From NCBI GenBank assembly GCA_900553055.1, contig USBV01000055.1:1-9278 (forward strand): a DNA stretch of 9,278 nt, in the 5' to 3' direction. Positions 1-7,984 of this stretch are shown in pieces. A model generated the notes under the pieces. The model saw only the letters and a list, made by a program, of their open reading frames with translations, searched no databases and was not told the DNA's origin. A program made the translations under genes and the position numbers. This stretch comes from an uncultured Phascolarctobacterium sp. (lineage in GTDB: Bacteria; Bacillota; Negativicutes; Acidaminococcales; Acidaminococcaceae). The stretch's first letter is position 1, and each line of letters opens with the position of its first letter.

Positions 1-512
1 CGGATGCCGGCAGCTTCCCGCGGGGAAGCAACCACGCCATCCATGCCAGCCTCCTTAGCCAGCTTAGCCAAAGCAATAACCTGCTCAGCAATGGTGTTCT
101 TGTAATTTAAATCGGCAAATTGCTCGTCATCCATGCTGGTGAGAATGGTTACAGCAATCAGCTTAGGAGCCGGACGACCTGCCTTAGCAGCAGCCTCGTG
201 CACTGCCTTTACAGCCTCAGCCATCATCTTTTTACCGCCGACAGCATGCACGTTCATCATATCCGCACCCAAATCACTGAGCACAGTCAAAGCATGAGCT
301 ACAGTGTTAGGTATGTCCTGCAGCTTCAAATCTAGGAATACATGCTTGCCTTGAGCTTTTAAGAAGGTGATAATTTCACTGCCCACAGCGTAGTACAGCT
401 CCATGCCCACCTTGTAGTAGCTAACAGCCTCACCCAACTCTAGCACGCAAGCCTTCGCATGCTCCAATGTGGGAAAGTCCAGCGCTACGATTAGTCTATC
501 ATCATGTTTCAT
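1..512 (-). CDS. pyrF: Orotidine 5'-phosphate decarboxylase, N-terminal 170 residues (cut by window edge)
   Basis: Decarboxylates OMP to UMP, the last step of de novo pyrimidine synthesis, in the cytoplasm. The protein opens MKHDDRLIVALDF, the usual first beta strand of this TIM barrel. The catalytic Lys-Asp-Lys-Asp set is visible as K34 (in YYKVGMELYY), D61, K63 and D66 (in FLDLKLQDIPNT). MNVHAVGGKKMM (about 86-97) and the LIAVTILTS strand (about 118-126) also match the family. The reading frame runs open off the window at base 1, so roughly the last quarter to third is missing, including the phosphate-binding end. The ATG at 510-512 is chosen because AAGGAG (520-525) sits 7 nt upstream. Gln65 stands where Bacillus and E. 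coli enzymes have His (HDIPNT); it is not one of the catalytic residues. It is the last operon gene in view, 114 nt behind pyrD. Confidence 0.97.
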   Translation of the reverse strand, partial: MKHDDRLIVALDFPTLEHAKACVLELGEAVSYYKVGMELYYAVGSEIITFLKAQGKHVFLDLKLQDIPNTVAHALTVLSDLGADMMNVHAVGGKKMMAEAVKAVHEAAAKAGRPAPKLIAVTILTSMDDEQFADLNYKNTIAEQVIALAKLAKEAGMDGVVASPREAAGI

Positions 513-525
513 AATAATTCTCCTT

Positions 526-628
526 AAAATGCGTTAGAAGTGCCGGAAGACGAGGAAGGGCGACGACGGCGTATCGGAAATACTCCTAGGAACCCTAACG
601 AAGTATAACGGTGCTTATAACGCGTTTT
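526..628 (+). repeat. Imperfect palindromic, probably RNA-structured element between pyrD and pyrF
   Basis: The pyrD-pyrF gap (513-626) is filled by an element with terminal inverted arms at 526-544 and 610-628. Read as plus-strand RNA the arms give 15 Watson-Crick pairs, 3 G-U pairs (530/624, 541/613, 542/612) and one mismatch (537/617). Read as minus-strand (operon) RNA the same three positions become A-C mismatches. The 65-nt interior holds a second hairpin, 568-574 with 580-586 around the loop CGGAA, with one mismatch. It also contains CCTAGG (585-590). The right flank carries three TAACG copies (596-600, 606-610, 618-622). No open reading frame or U-tract terminator is evident. The left arm ends next to the pyrF ribosome binding site. 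It could be a dispersed repeat, a plus-strand structured RNA or an RNA-processing or stability element. The strand given is the better-folding one, not a proven transcript. Confidence 0.5.
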
Positions 629-1586
629 ATTTATTGAAGAGAGGCATTGATTCTTTACCATTCGGCAACGCCAAGCCTACGATGTCGGTAATATTCTGAA
701 CCTTGTGCCTATCCAAATATGCCAACATACCATGAGCAATGGTTTCTGCAATATCCGGATGCACAAAATTGGCCGTGCCCACCGCCACTGCACTAGCGCC
801 AGCCAGCATAAACTCGATGGCATCCTCAGCGCACATGATGCCACCCATACCAATAATTGGCACCCTAACAGCTTGCGCCACCTGATAAACAAGGCGCACA
901 GCCACGGGGCGCACGGCAGGGCCACCGAGGCCGCCGGGGATATTGCCAAGAACAGGACGTTGGCGCTCGATATCAATTTTAGTGCCAAGTAAGGTATTAA
1001 TCATGGATATAGCATCCGTACCAGCCTCCTCCACGGCCTTAGCCATGGAAACGATGTCAGTAACATTGGGCGAAAGCTTGGTAATGACCATCTTCTCAGA
1101 GTTGGCCTTAACCTGTGACACAACCTCGGCTGCCGCATCAGGACAGGTACCGAAGACGATGCCGCCCTCCTTAACATTGGGGCAGGAAATATTGATTTCT
1201 ACAGCGTCCACACCGTCCACATTAAGCTTTTTCGCAACCTCGCCATATTCCTCAGGAGAATGGCCATATATATTAACGATTACAGGAACATCGTATTTAC
1301 GCAGCTCAGGAAGAGTATGCTCTAGGAAATAATCACTGCCGGGATTCTCCAAGCCAATGCAGTTCAGCATGCCGGAGGGAGTTTCCACCGCACGTTGACC
1401 CTTGTTGCCAGCAGAGGGCAACAAGGAGGTGCCCTTTACGCAGACAGCGCCAACCTTTTCTAAATCCAGAAAATCGGTGAACTCGAGGCCAAAGCCAAAG
1501 GTGCCGCTACCGGTAGTGACGGGGGTCGCCATTTTCAGTCCGGCGATATCCACTGCCAAACGACCTTCATACAATGACTTTACCAT
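627..1586 (-). CDS. pyrD: Dihydroorotate dehydrogenase, type 1B catalytic subunit
   Basis: Oxidises dihydroorotate to orotate with FMN and passes the electrons to PyrK and then NAD+. The 319-residue TIM-barrel protein shows GSGTFGFG (about 26-33) near the FMN site, VKGTS (50-54), a GMLNCIGLENPG loop (72-83), and NISCPNVKEGG (132-142), whose Cys135 is the active-site base typical of class 1 enzymes. KLSPNVTDI and the C-terminal GMGGI and AVAVGTANF phosphate/FMN segments follow. The ATG at 1584-1586 is preferred over an upstream in-frame ATG at 1628 because AGGAGGT (1593-1599) lies 6 nt before it and the product then begins like family members; the longer form would add 14 unconserved residues inside the pyrK C-terminus. 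It overlaps pyrK by 7 nt, which suggests translational coupling of the two subunits. The stop is TAA at 627-629. Confidence 0.98.
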   Translation of the reverse strand: MVKSLYEGRLAVDIAGLKMATPVTTGSGTFGFGLEFTDFLDLEKVGAVCVKGTSLLPSAGNKGQRAVETPSGMLNCIGLENPGSDYFLEHTLPELRKYDVPVIVNIYGHSPEEYGEVAKKLNVDGVDAVEINISCPNVKEGGIVFGTCPDAAAEVVSQVKANSEKMVITKLSPNVTDIVSMAKAVEEAGTDAISMINTLLGTKIDIERQRPVLGNIPGGLGGPAVRPVAVRLVYQVAQAVRVPIIGMGGIMCAEDAIEFMLAGASAVAVGTANFVHPDIAETIAHGMLAYLDRHKVQNITDIVGLALPNGKESMPLFNK

Positions 1587-2347
1587 TCGCCCACCTCCTC
1601 GGCCCAAAATACGGGGCCATCCTTGCACACCTTGAGACGCTTGCCGATGCCCTCGCAGGCGCAGCTAAGACAGGCGCCTAAGCCGCAGGCCATATATTTT
1701 TCTAAAGACACCTGGCATTTCATGCCAGCTTCGAGGCAAGCATTGGCCACAGCGCGCATCATGGGCACGGGGCCACATACATACACGCAGTCGTAGCCGC
1801 CCGACGCTAAAAGCTCGGGCAGCTTCGCCATAACGGTGCCCTTGACGCCGGCGCTGCCGTCGTCGGTAGTGAGATATACGTTAGGGCACAAGCCCTCATA
1901 GAGCTTGGTCCAGAAGAGCTCGTCCACGGTGCGGCCGCCCATAAGGATATCGGCTTTACCTTCGCCAAAGCCCTCTGCCAGAAACAGCAGCGGAGCCAGA
2001 CCCAGGCCGCCGCCCACTAAAAGCGGCTTGGCGGCGCCCATGTCGAAGCCGTGGCCCAAGGGGCCCACGATGCTGAGCACATCGCCGGCGCACACATCGG
2101 CGAGGATGTGGGTACCCTCGCCGATGATGCGATAGATCATGGTAAATGTGCCCTGCGCCTCATTCACTCCGGCTACGCCGAAGGGACGGCGCAGCAGCGG
2201 AGCAGTATTCTTGCACACCTGCACGTTGACGAACTGGCCGGGAACAGCCTGCTTCGCAATCTCAGGCGCGTACACATCAATTAATTTTGTAGAGCTATTT
2301 AACAGGCGTTGGCCAATAACCTTGGCCTCCGCGATAGTTTTAGGCAT
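1580..2347 (-). CDS. pyrK: Dihydroorotate dehydrogenase electron-transfer subunit (FAD and [2Fe-2S])
   Basis: Partner of PyrD in the type 1B enzyme; it carries FAD and a [2Fe-2S] cluster and reduces NAD+. The 255 residues, about the family length, show the ferredoxin-reductase plan: an N-terminal FAD-binding barrel with LLRRPFGVAG (51-60), a GEGTH turn (76-80), GPLGHGF (95-101), the nucleotide-binding GGGLGLAPL (112-120) and CGPVPMM (191-197). The cluster ligands are Cys221, Cys226, Cys229 and Cys241 (C-x4-C-x2-C-x11-C), followed by KDGPVF. The FAD motif reads RRPFG rather than the RRPIS of Bacillus PyrK. The start ATG (2345-2347) has GGGAGGG 6 nt upstream (2354-2360). It follows carB after a 60-nt spacer and overlaps pyrD. 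Three hand-counted 60-base lines in this gene are 62-70% GC, against 43-48% for three carB lines. Confidence 0.97.
   Translation of the reverse strand: MPKTIAEAKVIGQRLLNSSTKLIDVYAPEIAKQAVPGQFVNVQVCKNTAPLLRRPFGVAGVNEAQGTFTMIYRIIGEGTHILADVCAGDVLSIVGPLGHGFDMGAAKPLLVGGGLGLAPLLFLAEGFGEGKADILMGGRTVDELFWTKLYEGLCPNVYLTTDDGSAGVKGTVMAKLPELLASGGYDCVYVCGPVPMMRAVANACLEAGMKCQVSLEKYMACGLGACLSCACEGIGKRLKVCKDGPVFWAEEVGEW
1593..1599 (-). promoter_or_regulatory. Ribosome binding site of pyrD
   Basis: AGGAGGT, 6 nt before the ATG at 1586 and inside the 3' end of pyrK. It excludes the upstream in-frame ATG at 1628. Confidence 0.9.
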
Positions 2348-2407
2348 ATGCAGCCCTCCCAGTTAATTTTTGTAAAGCTTACTGGTAAAACAGCTTAGTC
2401 TAGCGAA

Positions 2408-5400
2408 TTAGTCCTCCCAGCTCAGGCTGAGGTCCTGCAGAGCAACGACGCTAACAATACGACGGCGACGCATCGCGCTCATTACACGTTGCAGCTCGCG
2501 AGCAGTATCCATGCTGGTTAAGCAGGGAATAGCGTGTTCAACGGTGGAGCGGCGAATCTTGAAGCCATCGCGCTCGGCATCGCGACCATGGTTGGTGGTG
2601 TTGATAACCATGCTGATACGACCAGCCTTGATGTCGTCCAAAATGTTGGGATGACCCTCGCTAACCTTGGTAGCAACGTTGACATTGACGCCCTTTTCCT
2701 TGAGGTATTGAGCAGTACCGCCAGTTGCAGAAACAATATAGCCCAAGTCCTCGAAGCCTTTAGCGATTTCTACAGCCTCAGGTTTATCCATGTCGGCTAC
2801 GGTAATCAGGATGGAGCCTTCGTGGGGCACATTGATGCCAGAAGCCAGGCAGGCCTTGTACAAGGCGCGGCTGAATTGGTAGTCGCAAGCCATAACCTCA
2901 CCGGTGGATTTCATCTCAGGCCCTAAGGTGATGTCAACATTGGACATCTTGTTGAAGGAGAACACGGGAGCTTTAACGGCGTAATAGTCAGGGAAGAGAC
3001 GCAGACCGGGGCGGAAGCCCTGCTCGCGGATACTCATGCCCATTGCGCACTTAGTTGCCACATCCACCATGGAAATGCTGGTAACCTTGCTCAGGAAGGG
3101 TACGGTTCTGGAGGAACGGGGGTTAACCTCGATTACATACACATGCTCATCACGCACAATGTATTGAATATTGATCATACCCTTTACTTCCAGGCCCAGC
3201 GCCATTTTATTGGTATAGTTTATAATGGTCTTGATCACGGACTCGCTTAAGGAGCGCGGCGGATATACGGCAATAGAGTCACCGGAGTGAACGCCAGCGC
3301 GCTCAACGTGCTCCATAATACCGGGGATCAAAACTTCCTTACCGTCGCAAATCGCGTCAACCTCCACCTCGGTGCCCTGCAGATAATGGTCAACCAAAAC
3401 AGGATGCTCTGCAGAAGCCTTTACAGCGTAGGTCATGTAGTTGCGCAGCTCATCATCGTTATACACGATTTCCATAGCACGGCCGCCCAGCACGTAGGAA
3501 GGACGAACCATGGTGGGATAGCCAACATCATGAGCAGCGTTCAGTGCGCCCTCCGTGTCGAATACAGTGTGTCCTTTCGGACGAGGAATGTTGCAATCAG
3601 TAAGGAGCTGCTCGAAACGCTCGCGGTCTTCGGCGCGGTCAATGCTATCCACGGAAGAGCCCAGCACCTTCACGCCAGCGCGGGACAGCGGACCTGCCAG
3701 GTTAATAGCGGTTTGACCACCAAATTGCACGATAATGCCCTCGGGTTGCTCTTTATCGATAATATTCAGCACATCCTCCACAGTCAAGGGCTCAAAGTAC
3801 AGCTTGTCAGCAATATCGAAGTCAGTGGAAACGGTTTCCGGGTTGTTATTAATGATAATGGTTTCGTAACCAAGCTCCTTCAAGGCCCATACGCAGTGTA
3901 CGGAGCAATAGTCAAACTCTACGCCCTGCCCGATACGGATAGGACCAGAGCCCAGTACAACAACCTTCTTTTTGTCACTAACCTGAACCTCGTCCTCAGT
4001 TTCGTAGCAGGAATAGTAGTACGGAGTAGCAGCCTCAAACTCAGCAGCGCAGGTATCTACCATCTTATAGGTGGGGATGATACCGTTGGCCTTACGCATA
4101 TCGCGAATTTCAAACTCAGTCTTGCCTACGCGAGCAGCAATGGTCTTGTCGGCAAAGCCCATCTTCTTAGCCTTGCGCAACAGGCTGGGAGTGAGCTCAT
4201 GGGTTTCCAGAGCACGCTCCATCTTGATGATGTTTTGAATCTTAGACAGGAACCATTTATCAATCTTAGTAATGGCGTTGATTTCGTCAATGGTTACGCC
4301 ACGACGCATAGCCTCAGCGATTACAAAGCAACGTTCATCATCAATATTCTTGATTTTAGCGCGAATTTCTTCATCACTTAAAGCCTTCAGCTCGGGCATC
4401 TCCAAGTGGGTCAGGCCAATTTCCAGGCAGCGTACTGCCTTCAGCATGGAAGCTTCCATAGTACGCTCAATAGCCATAACCTCGCCGGTAGCCTTCATCT
4501 GGGTACCCAGAGTGCGGTCGGCGGTAACAAATTTATCAAAGGGCCAACGAGGGAATTTCAAAACGATGTAGTCGATGGCAGGCTCAAAGCAAGCCTTGGT
4601 CTTCTTGGTAACAGCGTTTTCAATTTCGTCCAGATTATAGCCCACAGCAATCTTACTGGTAACCTTAGCGATGGGATAGCCGGTTGCCTTGGAGGCCAAG
4701 GCGGAGGAACGGCTTACACGCGGGTTAACCTCGATTACATAATAGTTTTCAGAATAGGGGTCCAGTGCCAGCTGTACGTTACAGCCACCAACTACGCCCA
4801 GCTCACGGACGATATCAATAGAAGCTTGGCGCAGCATTTGCACTTCCTTATCATTCAATGTTTGGGCAGGAGCCACAACGATGGAGTCACCGGTATGCAC
4901 GCCTACGGGGTCCAGGTTTTCCATGGAGCAAACGGTGATGCAGTTATCAGCAGCGTCGCGAATAACCTCGAATTCGATTTCCTTCCAGCCAGCGATGGAG
5001 CGTTCAATCAAGCATTGGCCGATGGGGCTATAGCCCAGACCCTTTTGCACGATATCGACCAGCTCATCCTCATTTTCAGCAATACCGCCGCCAGTGCCGC
5101 CCAAGGTGTAAGCAGGGCGTACAATCAGAGGATAGCCAATCTCACGACCGAAGGAGCAGGCAGCCATAATGGTTTCTACAATAGTAGATTCAGGAATGGG
5201 CTGATGGATTTTTTCCATCGTCTCCTTGAACATTTCGCGGTCTTCACCACGTTTAATGGCGGAGATTTGGGTACCTAAGAGGCGTACCTTGTACTCGCTC
5301 AAAATGCCCTTCTCTTCCAGCTTCATAGCCATGTTCAGGCCAATTTGGCCGCCCAGAGTAGCCAGCAGGGAGTCAGGACGCTCACGTTTAATAACAGTCT

Positions 5401-5623
5401 CTAAAAATTCTACGCTAATAGGCTCAACATAAACGCGGTCAGCAATGTGCACGTCGGTCATGATGGTTGCGGGGTTAGAGTTAACCAGTACAACCTCAAG
5501 ACCCTCTTCCTTCAGCGCACGGCAGGCCTGGGTGCCAGCATAGTCAAATTCGGCAGCCTGACCGATGATAATAGGGCCGGAACCGATAACGAGCACCTTT
5601 TTAATATTACTTAGCTTCGGCAT
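2408..5623 (-). CDS. carB: Carbamoyl-phosphate synthase large (synthetase) subunit
   Basis: Makes carbamoyl phosphate from bicarbonate, two ATP and ammonia channelled from CarA. The 1071 residues match the usual length (E. coli 1073). Two homologous ATP-grasp halves are clear: [20 protein letters not shown] (9-28) with [20 protein letters not shown] (298-317) in the first, and [19 protein letters not shown] (554-572) with [17 protein letters not shown] (832-848) in the second. The segment between them, about 400-550, is the oligomerisation region. The C-terminal MGS-like allosteric domain (about 935-1071) has [10 protein letters not shown] (965-974), KVSEGHPNI (986-994) and VINTT (1006-1010), the Lys, Thr and Asn positions that bind UMP in E. 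coli, so UMP feedback inhibition is likely. The ATG at 5621-5623 has GGAGGG 8 nt upstream (5632-5637) and overlaps carA by 17 nt. Being inside a PyrR-controlled pyrimidine operon, it corresponds to Bacillus pyrAB rather than the arginine-specific enzyme. Confidence 0.99.
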   Translation of the reverse strand: MPKLSNIKKVLVIGSGPIIIGQAAEFDYAGTQACRALKEEGLEVVLVNSNPATIMTDVHIADRVYVEPISVEFLETVIKRERPDSLLATLGGQIGLNMAMKLEEKGILSEYKVRLLGTQISAIKRGEDREMFKETMEKIHQPIPESTIVETIMAACSFGREIGYPLIVRPAYTLGGTGGGIAENEDELVDIVQKGLGYSPIGQCLIERSIAGWKEIEFEVIRDAADNCITVCSMENLDPVGVHTGDSIVVAPAQTLNDKEVQMLRQASIDIVRELGVVGGCNVQLALDPYSENYYVIEVNPRVSRSSALASKATGYPIAKVTSKIAVGYNLDEIENAVTKKTKACFEPAIDYIVLKFPRWPFDKFVTADRTLGTQMKATGEVMAIERTMEASMLKAVRCLEIGLTHLEMPELKALSDEEIRAKIKNIDDERCFVIAEAMRRGVTIDEINAITKIDKWFLSKIQNIIKMERALETHELTPSLLRKAKKMGFADKTIAARVGKTEFEIRDMRKANGIIPTYKMVDTCAAEFEAATPYYYSCYETEDEVQVSDKKKVVVLGSGPIRIGQGVEFDYCSVHCVWALKELGYETIIINNNPETVSTDFDIADKLYFEPLTVEDVLNIIDKEQPEGIIVQFGGQTAINLAGPLSRAGVKVLGSSVDSIDRAEDRERFEQLLTDCNIPRPKGHTVFDTEGALNAAHDVGYPTMVRPSYVLGGRAMEIVYNDDELRNYMTYAVKASAEHPVLVDHYLQGTEVEVDAICDGKEVLIPGIMEHVERAGVHSGDSIAVYPPRSLSESVIKTIINYTNKMALGLEVKGMINIQYIVRDEHVYVIEVNPRSSRTVPFLSKVTSISMVDVATKCAMGMSIREQGFRPGLRLFPDYYAVKAPVFSFNKMSNVDITLGPEMKSTGEVMACDYQFSRALYKACLASGINVPHEGSILITVADMDKPEAVEIAKGFEDLGYIVSATGGTAQYLKEKGVNVNVATKVSEGHPNILDDIKAGRISMVINTTNHGRDAERDGFKIRRSTVEHAIPCLTSMDTARELQRVMSAMRRRRIVSVVALQDLSLSWED

Positions 5624-6704
5624 GATAACGACCCTCCATTAAGTCAATAAAGTGTTTGAACAAATATTCGTGACCACCAGGGCCGGGGCAGGCCTCAGGA
5701 TGGTATTGCACGGTGAAGGTGGGATGATTTGCGTATTCCACACCCTCAATGGTGCCATCATTCATAGAAATATGGGTTACAGTGATACCCTTGCCCTCGA
5801 TGGAAGCAGGATCAACTGCATAACCATGGTTTTGGGAGCTAATATAGATGCGACCGCTGCGCAAATCCTTAACAGGCTGGTTGACGCCGCGATGACCAAA
5901 CTTCATCTTGTAGGTATCGGCACCGTTAGCCAAAGCCATCAGCTGGTGACCCAGGCAAATGCCGAAAATGGGACGACGGCCGATGAGCTTCTTCACGTTT
6001 TCGATAACATCCACTAAATCCTTGGGGTCGCCAGGGCCATTGGACAGGAAAATGCCGTTGGGATTGCATGCCATAACCTCTTCTGCAGTTGCGCTAGCCG
6101 GGAAGACGGTCAGACGGGTATCAAAGCACAGCAGGAAGTTCAAAATATTTTGTTTAATGCCAAAATCCATGACAGCAATATGGTATTTGCCACTGCCCAT
6201 GGTATAAACCTCGGGAGTAGTTACAGTTGCAACCTGATCGTGAATGGCAGGCAGGTCCAACAGAGCCTGCACCTCTGCCTCCGGCATATCGCTGGGCACG
6301 ATTACGCCCGGCATTACGCCGTGGTCACGAATTTTGCGAGTAATAGCGCGAGTATCAACGCCTACTAAGGTGGGCAGGTCTTGCTCCTCCAGCCAAGTTT
6401 CCAGGCTCTTTTCATTGCGCCAGTTGCTGGGACAATCACACAGCTCGCCGATTACATAGCCTTGGAAGAAATTTTTGCGGCCTTGGTTAAACATGGGATT
6501 GGTACCATAATTGCCCACCAGAGGATAGGTCATAACAACAATTTGACCACAGAAGGAGGGGTCGGTCAGGGTTTCTTGGTAGCCGCTCATACCGGTGGTG
6601 AAGCAAACCTCACCCACTGCATTGCGCTTGCCGCCATAAAGAAGGCCTTCGTAAACACTGCCGTCCTTCAATACTAATTTACCTTTTCTTACTTCTTTGT
6701 GCAT
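5607..6704 (-). CDS. carA: Carbamoyl-phosphate synthase small (glutamine amidotransferase) subunit
   Basis: Hydrolyses glutamine and delivers ammonia to CarB. The N-terminal CarA-specific domain (about 8-150) begins [12 protein letters not shown] and includes [20 protein letters not shown] (31-50) and a [13 protein letters not shown] segment (114-126). The C-terminal class I amidotransferase domain (from about 175) has SNGPGDP (221-227), the nucleophile Cys250 in GICLGHQ (248-254), and His335 and Glu337 in QYHPE (333-337), completing the triad. The length of 365 residues is typical. The start ATG (6702-6704) lacks a good Shine-Dalgarno sequence; only GAGAG or GGTG is present upstream. Because it overlaps the end of pyrC by 16 nt, translational coupling to pyrC is likely. 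A later TTG start would remove the first beta strand and is less convincing. Confidence 0.98.
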   Translation of the reverse strand: MHKEVRKGKLVLKDGSVYEGLLYGGKRNAVGEVCFTTGMSGYQETLTDPSFCGQIVVMTYPLVGNYGTNPMFNQGRKNFFQGYVIGELCDCPSNWRNEKSLETWLEEQDLPTLVGVDTRAITRKIRDHGVMPGVIVPSDMPEAEVQALLDLPAIHDQVATVTTPEVYTMGSGKYHIAVMDFGIKQNILNFLLCFDTRLTVFPASATAEEVMACNPNGIFLSNGPGDPKDLVDVIENVKKLIGRRPIFGICLGHQLMALANGADTYKMKFGHRGVNQPVKDLRSGRIYISSQNHGYAVDPASIEGKGITVTHISMNDGTIEGVEYANHPTFTVQYHPEACPGPGGHEYLFKHFIDLMEGRYHAEAK

Positions 6705-7984
6705 ACTACACCATCTCTCATTACAAAATTACCATGCAGCATGGTAGCAACGGCTTTACCCTTGCAGGCCTTGCCTTCATAGGGAGTGAATTTACCGCGG
6801 GTATAGAATTTGGAGCTATCAACAGTCCATTCCTTATTCAAGTCCATAATAGTGATATCAGCAACGCTGCCCTCCTTCAGGGTGCCACCGGGCAGGTGGA
6901 AGACCTTGGCAGGCTCGCAGCTCATCTTGCTGATAATAGTCTTCAAGTCAAAAATACCAGTGTGGTACAAATCGGTCAGCATAACGCCTAAGCTGGTCTC
7001 CAAGCCGCAGAAGCCGCAGGGAGCATAGCGGAACTCCACATCCTTTTCTTCAGGAGCATGGGGTGCGTGGTCGGTTACGATGCAGTCCACAGTGCCATCC
7101 AGCACAGCCTCACGCATTGCTTGCACATGGTCCCAGCTACGCAGGGGCGGGCTTACACGAGTTGCAGAGCTATAGTTAGAGCATGCTTCGTCAGTCAAGG
7201 TCAGGTGATGCACGGTAACCTCGCTGGTTACATTGATGCCCTTCTTTTTAGCTTGACGAATGATATCGATAGCACCCTTGGAAGCAACATGGCAGATGTG
7301 CACATGTGCGCCAGCATATTCAGCGATGATGCAATCACGAGCTACAGCGATATCCTCAGAGATGGAGGGGACGCCGGGCACGCCAATGCGAGCAGAAACT
7401 GCACCCTCATGCATATAGCCCTCTGCAGCCAGCTCAGGGTCGATAGCGTGGAGCATCAAAGGTTTATCAAAAGCGGTGATGTATTTAGCAGCCAGCATGA
7501 ACAGACGGGAGCTCTTTACATAGTGACCGTCATCGGAGAAGCCTACTGCTCCTCTATAAGCCATGTCACCCATTTCGGCCAGCTCTTCACCCTTTTCGCC
7601 CTTGGAAATAGCACCTACTACCTCTACGTTAGCATAGCTTTCTTCAGCAGCACGTTGCTTAATGCCGCTTACAATAATAGCAGAATCCACAACGGGCTTA
7701 GTGTTAGGCATGCAGGCTACAGTGGTTACACCGCCGGCAGCCGCAGCCATAGTACCGGAAATAATGTCTTCCTTAGCCTCCAGACCGGGCTCACGCATAT
7801 GGGTATGCATATCGACAAGGCCGGGGGTGACAACGAGACCGGTTGCATCATATACTTCATCAGCAGCTTCGGTAATGCCGGTAGCCACTGCTTTAATCTT
7901 GCCATCCTCTACCAGGATGTCCATTACAGCGTCTAAATTTTGGCTGGGGTCAAAAACCCTGCCGTTTTTAATCAACGTTTTCAA
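6689..7984 (-). CDS. pyrC: Dihydroorotase (TTG start)
   Basis: Reversibly cyclises carbamoyl aspartate to dihydroorotate. The 431 residues resemble the roughly 430-residue Bacillus-type amidohydrolase. Zinc and catalytic residues are visible: His60 and His62 in VDMHTHMREPG (57-67), Asp151/Asp152 in FSDDG (149-153), His179 in MLHAID, His232 in HICHVAS (229-235), and Asp305 in TDHAPH (304-309). NVTSEVTVHHL (251-261) and RVSPPLR (276-282) are family blocks. The block after His179 reads HAID where Bacillus has HCED. The start is TTG at 7982-7984: the product begins KTLIKNGRVFDP as expected and AGGAGGT (7992-7998) lies 7 nt upstream, inside the final codons of pyrB. The overlap with pyrB is 17 nt. 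The TTG may tune expression relative to pyrB. Confidence 0.98.
   Translation of the reverse strand: MKTLIKNGRVFDPSQNLDAVMDILVEDGKIKAVATGITEAADEVYDATGLVVTPGLVDMHTHMREPGLEAKEDIISGTMAAAAGGVTTVACMPNTKPVVDSAIIVSGIKQRAAEESYANVEVVGAISKGEKGEELAEMGDMAYRGAVGFSDDGHYVKSSRLFMLAAKYITAFDKPLMLHAIDPELAAEGYMHEGAVSARIGVPGVPSISEDIAVARDCIIAEYAGAHVHICHVASKGAIDIIRQAKKKGINVTSEVTVHHLTLTDEACSNYSSATRVSPPLRSWDHVQAMREAVLDGTVDCIVTDHAPHAPEEKDVEFRYAPCGFCGLETSLGVMLTDLYHTGIFDLKTIISKMSCEPAKVFHLPGGTLKEGSVADITIMDLNKEWTVDSSKFYTRGKFTPYEGKACKGKAVATMLHGNFVMRDGVVCTKK

Noticed and set aside
120..335. A 71-residue plus-strand open frame at the left end
   Set aside because: It is antisense to the conserved N-terminal half of pyrF and has no recognisable features.
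536..544. The 9-mer AGAAGTGCC shared by the pyrD-pyrF element and the repeat at 9246-9254
   Set aside because: Nine bases can coincide by chance in a window of this size and the flanks differ, so a common origin is not supported.
545..565. Resemblance of GACGAGGAAGGG to part of the glmS ribozyme core
   Set aside because: The other conserved glmS strings and pseudoknot order are not found, and no glmS gene follows. A short match is not evidence.
1587..1628. Extension of PyrD by 14 residues to an ATG at 1628
   Set aside because: The added residues (MQGWPRILGRGGGR) are out-of-frame reading of the pyrK end, and AGGAGGT supports the ATG at 1586.
2348..2407. Possible hairpin or internal terminator in the carB-pyrK spacer
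   Set aside because: Only a 5-bp AAGCT/AGCTT pairing is seen, without a U-tract. Too weak to call.
3287..5278. Two long plus-strand open frames (364 and 290 residues) opposite carB
   Set aside because: They are antisense to a fully conserved carB and show no recognisable domain or supporting ribosome binding site. They are best explained by the codon bias of carB.
7058..7936. A 292-residue plus-strand open frame opposite pyrC
   Set aside because: It is antisense to a conserved enzyme, with no protein-like motifs or start signals. A shadow frame.
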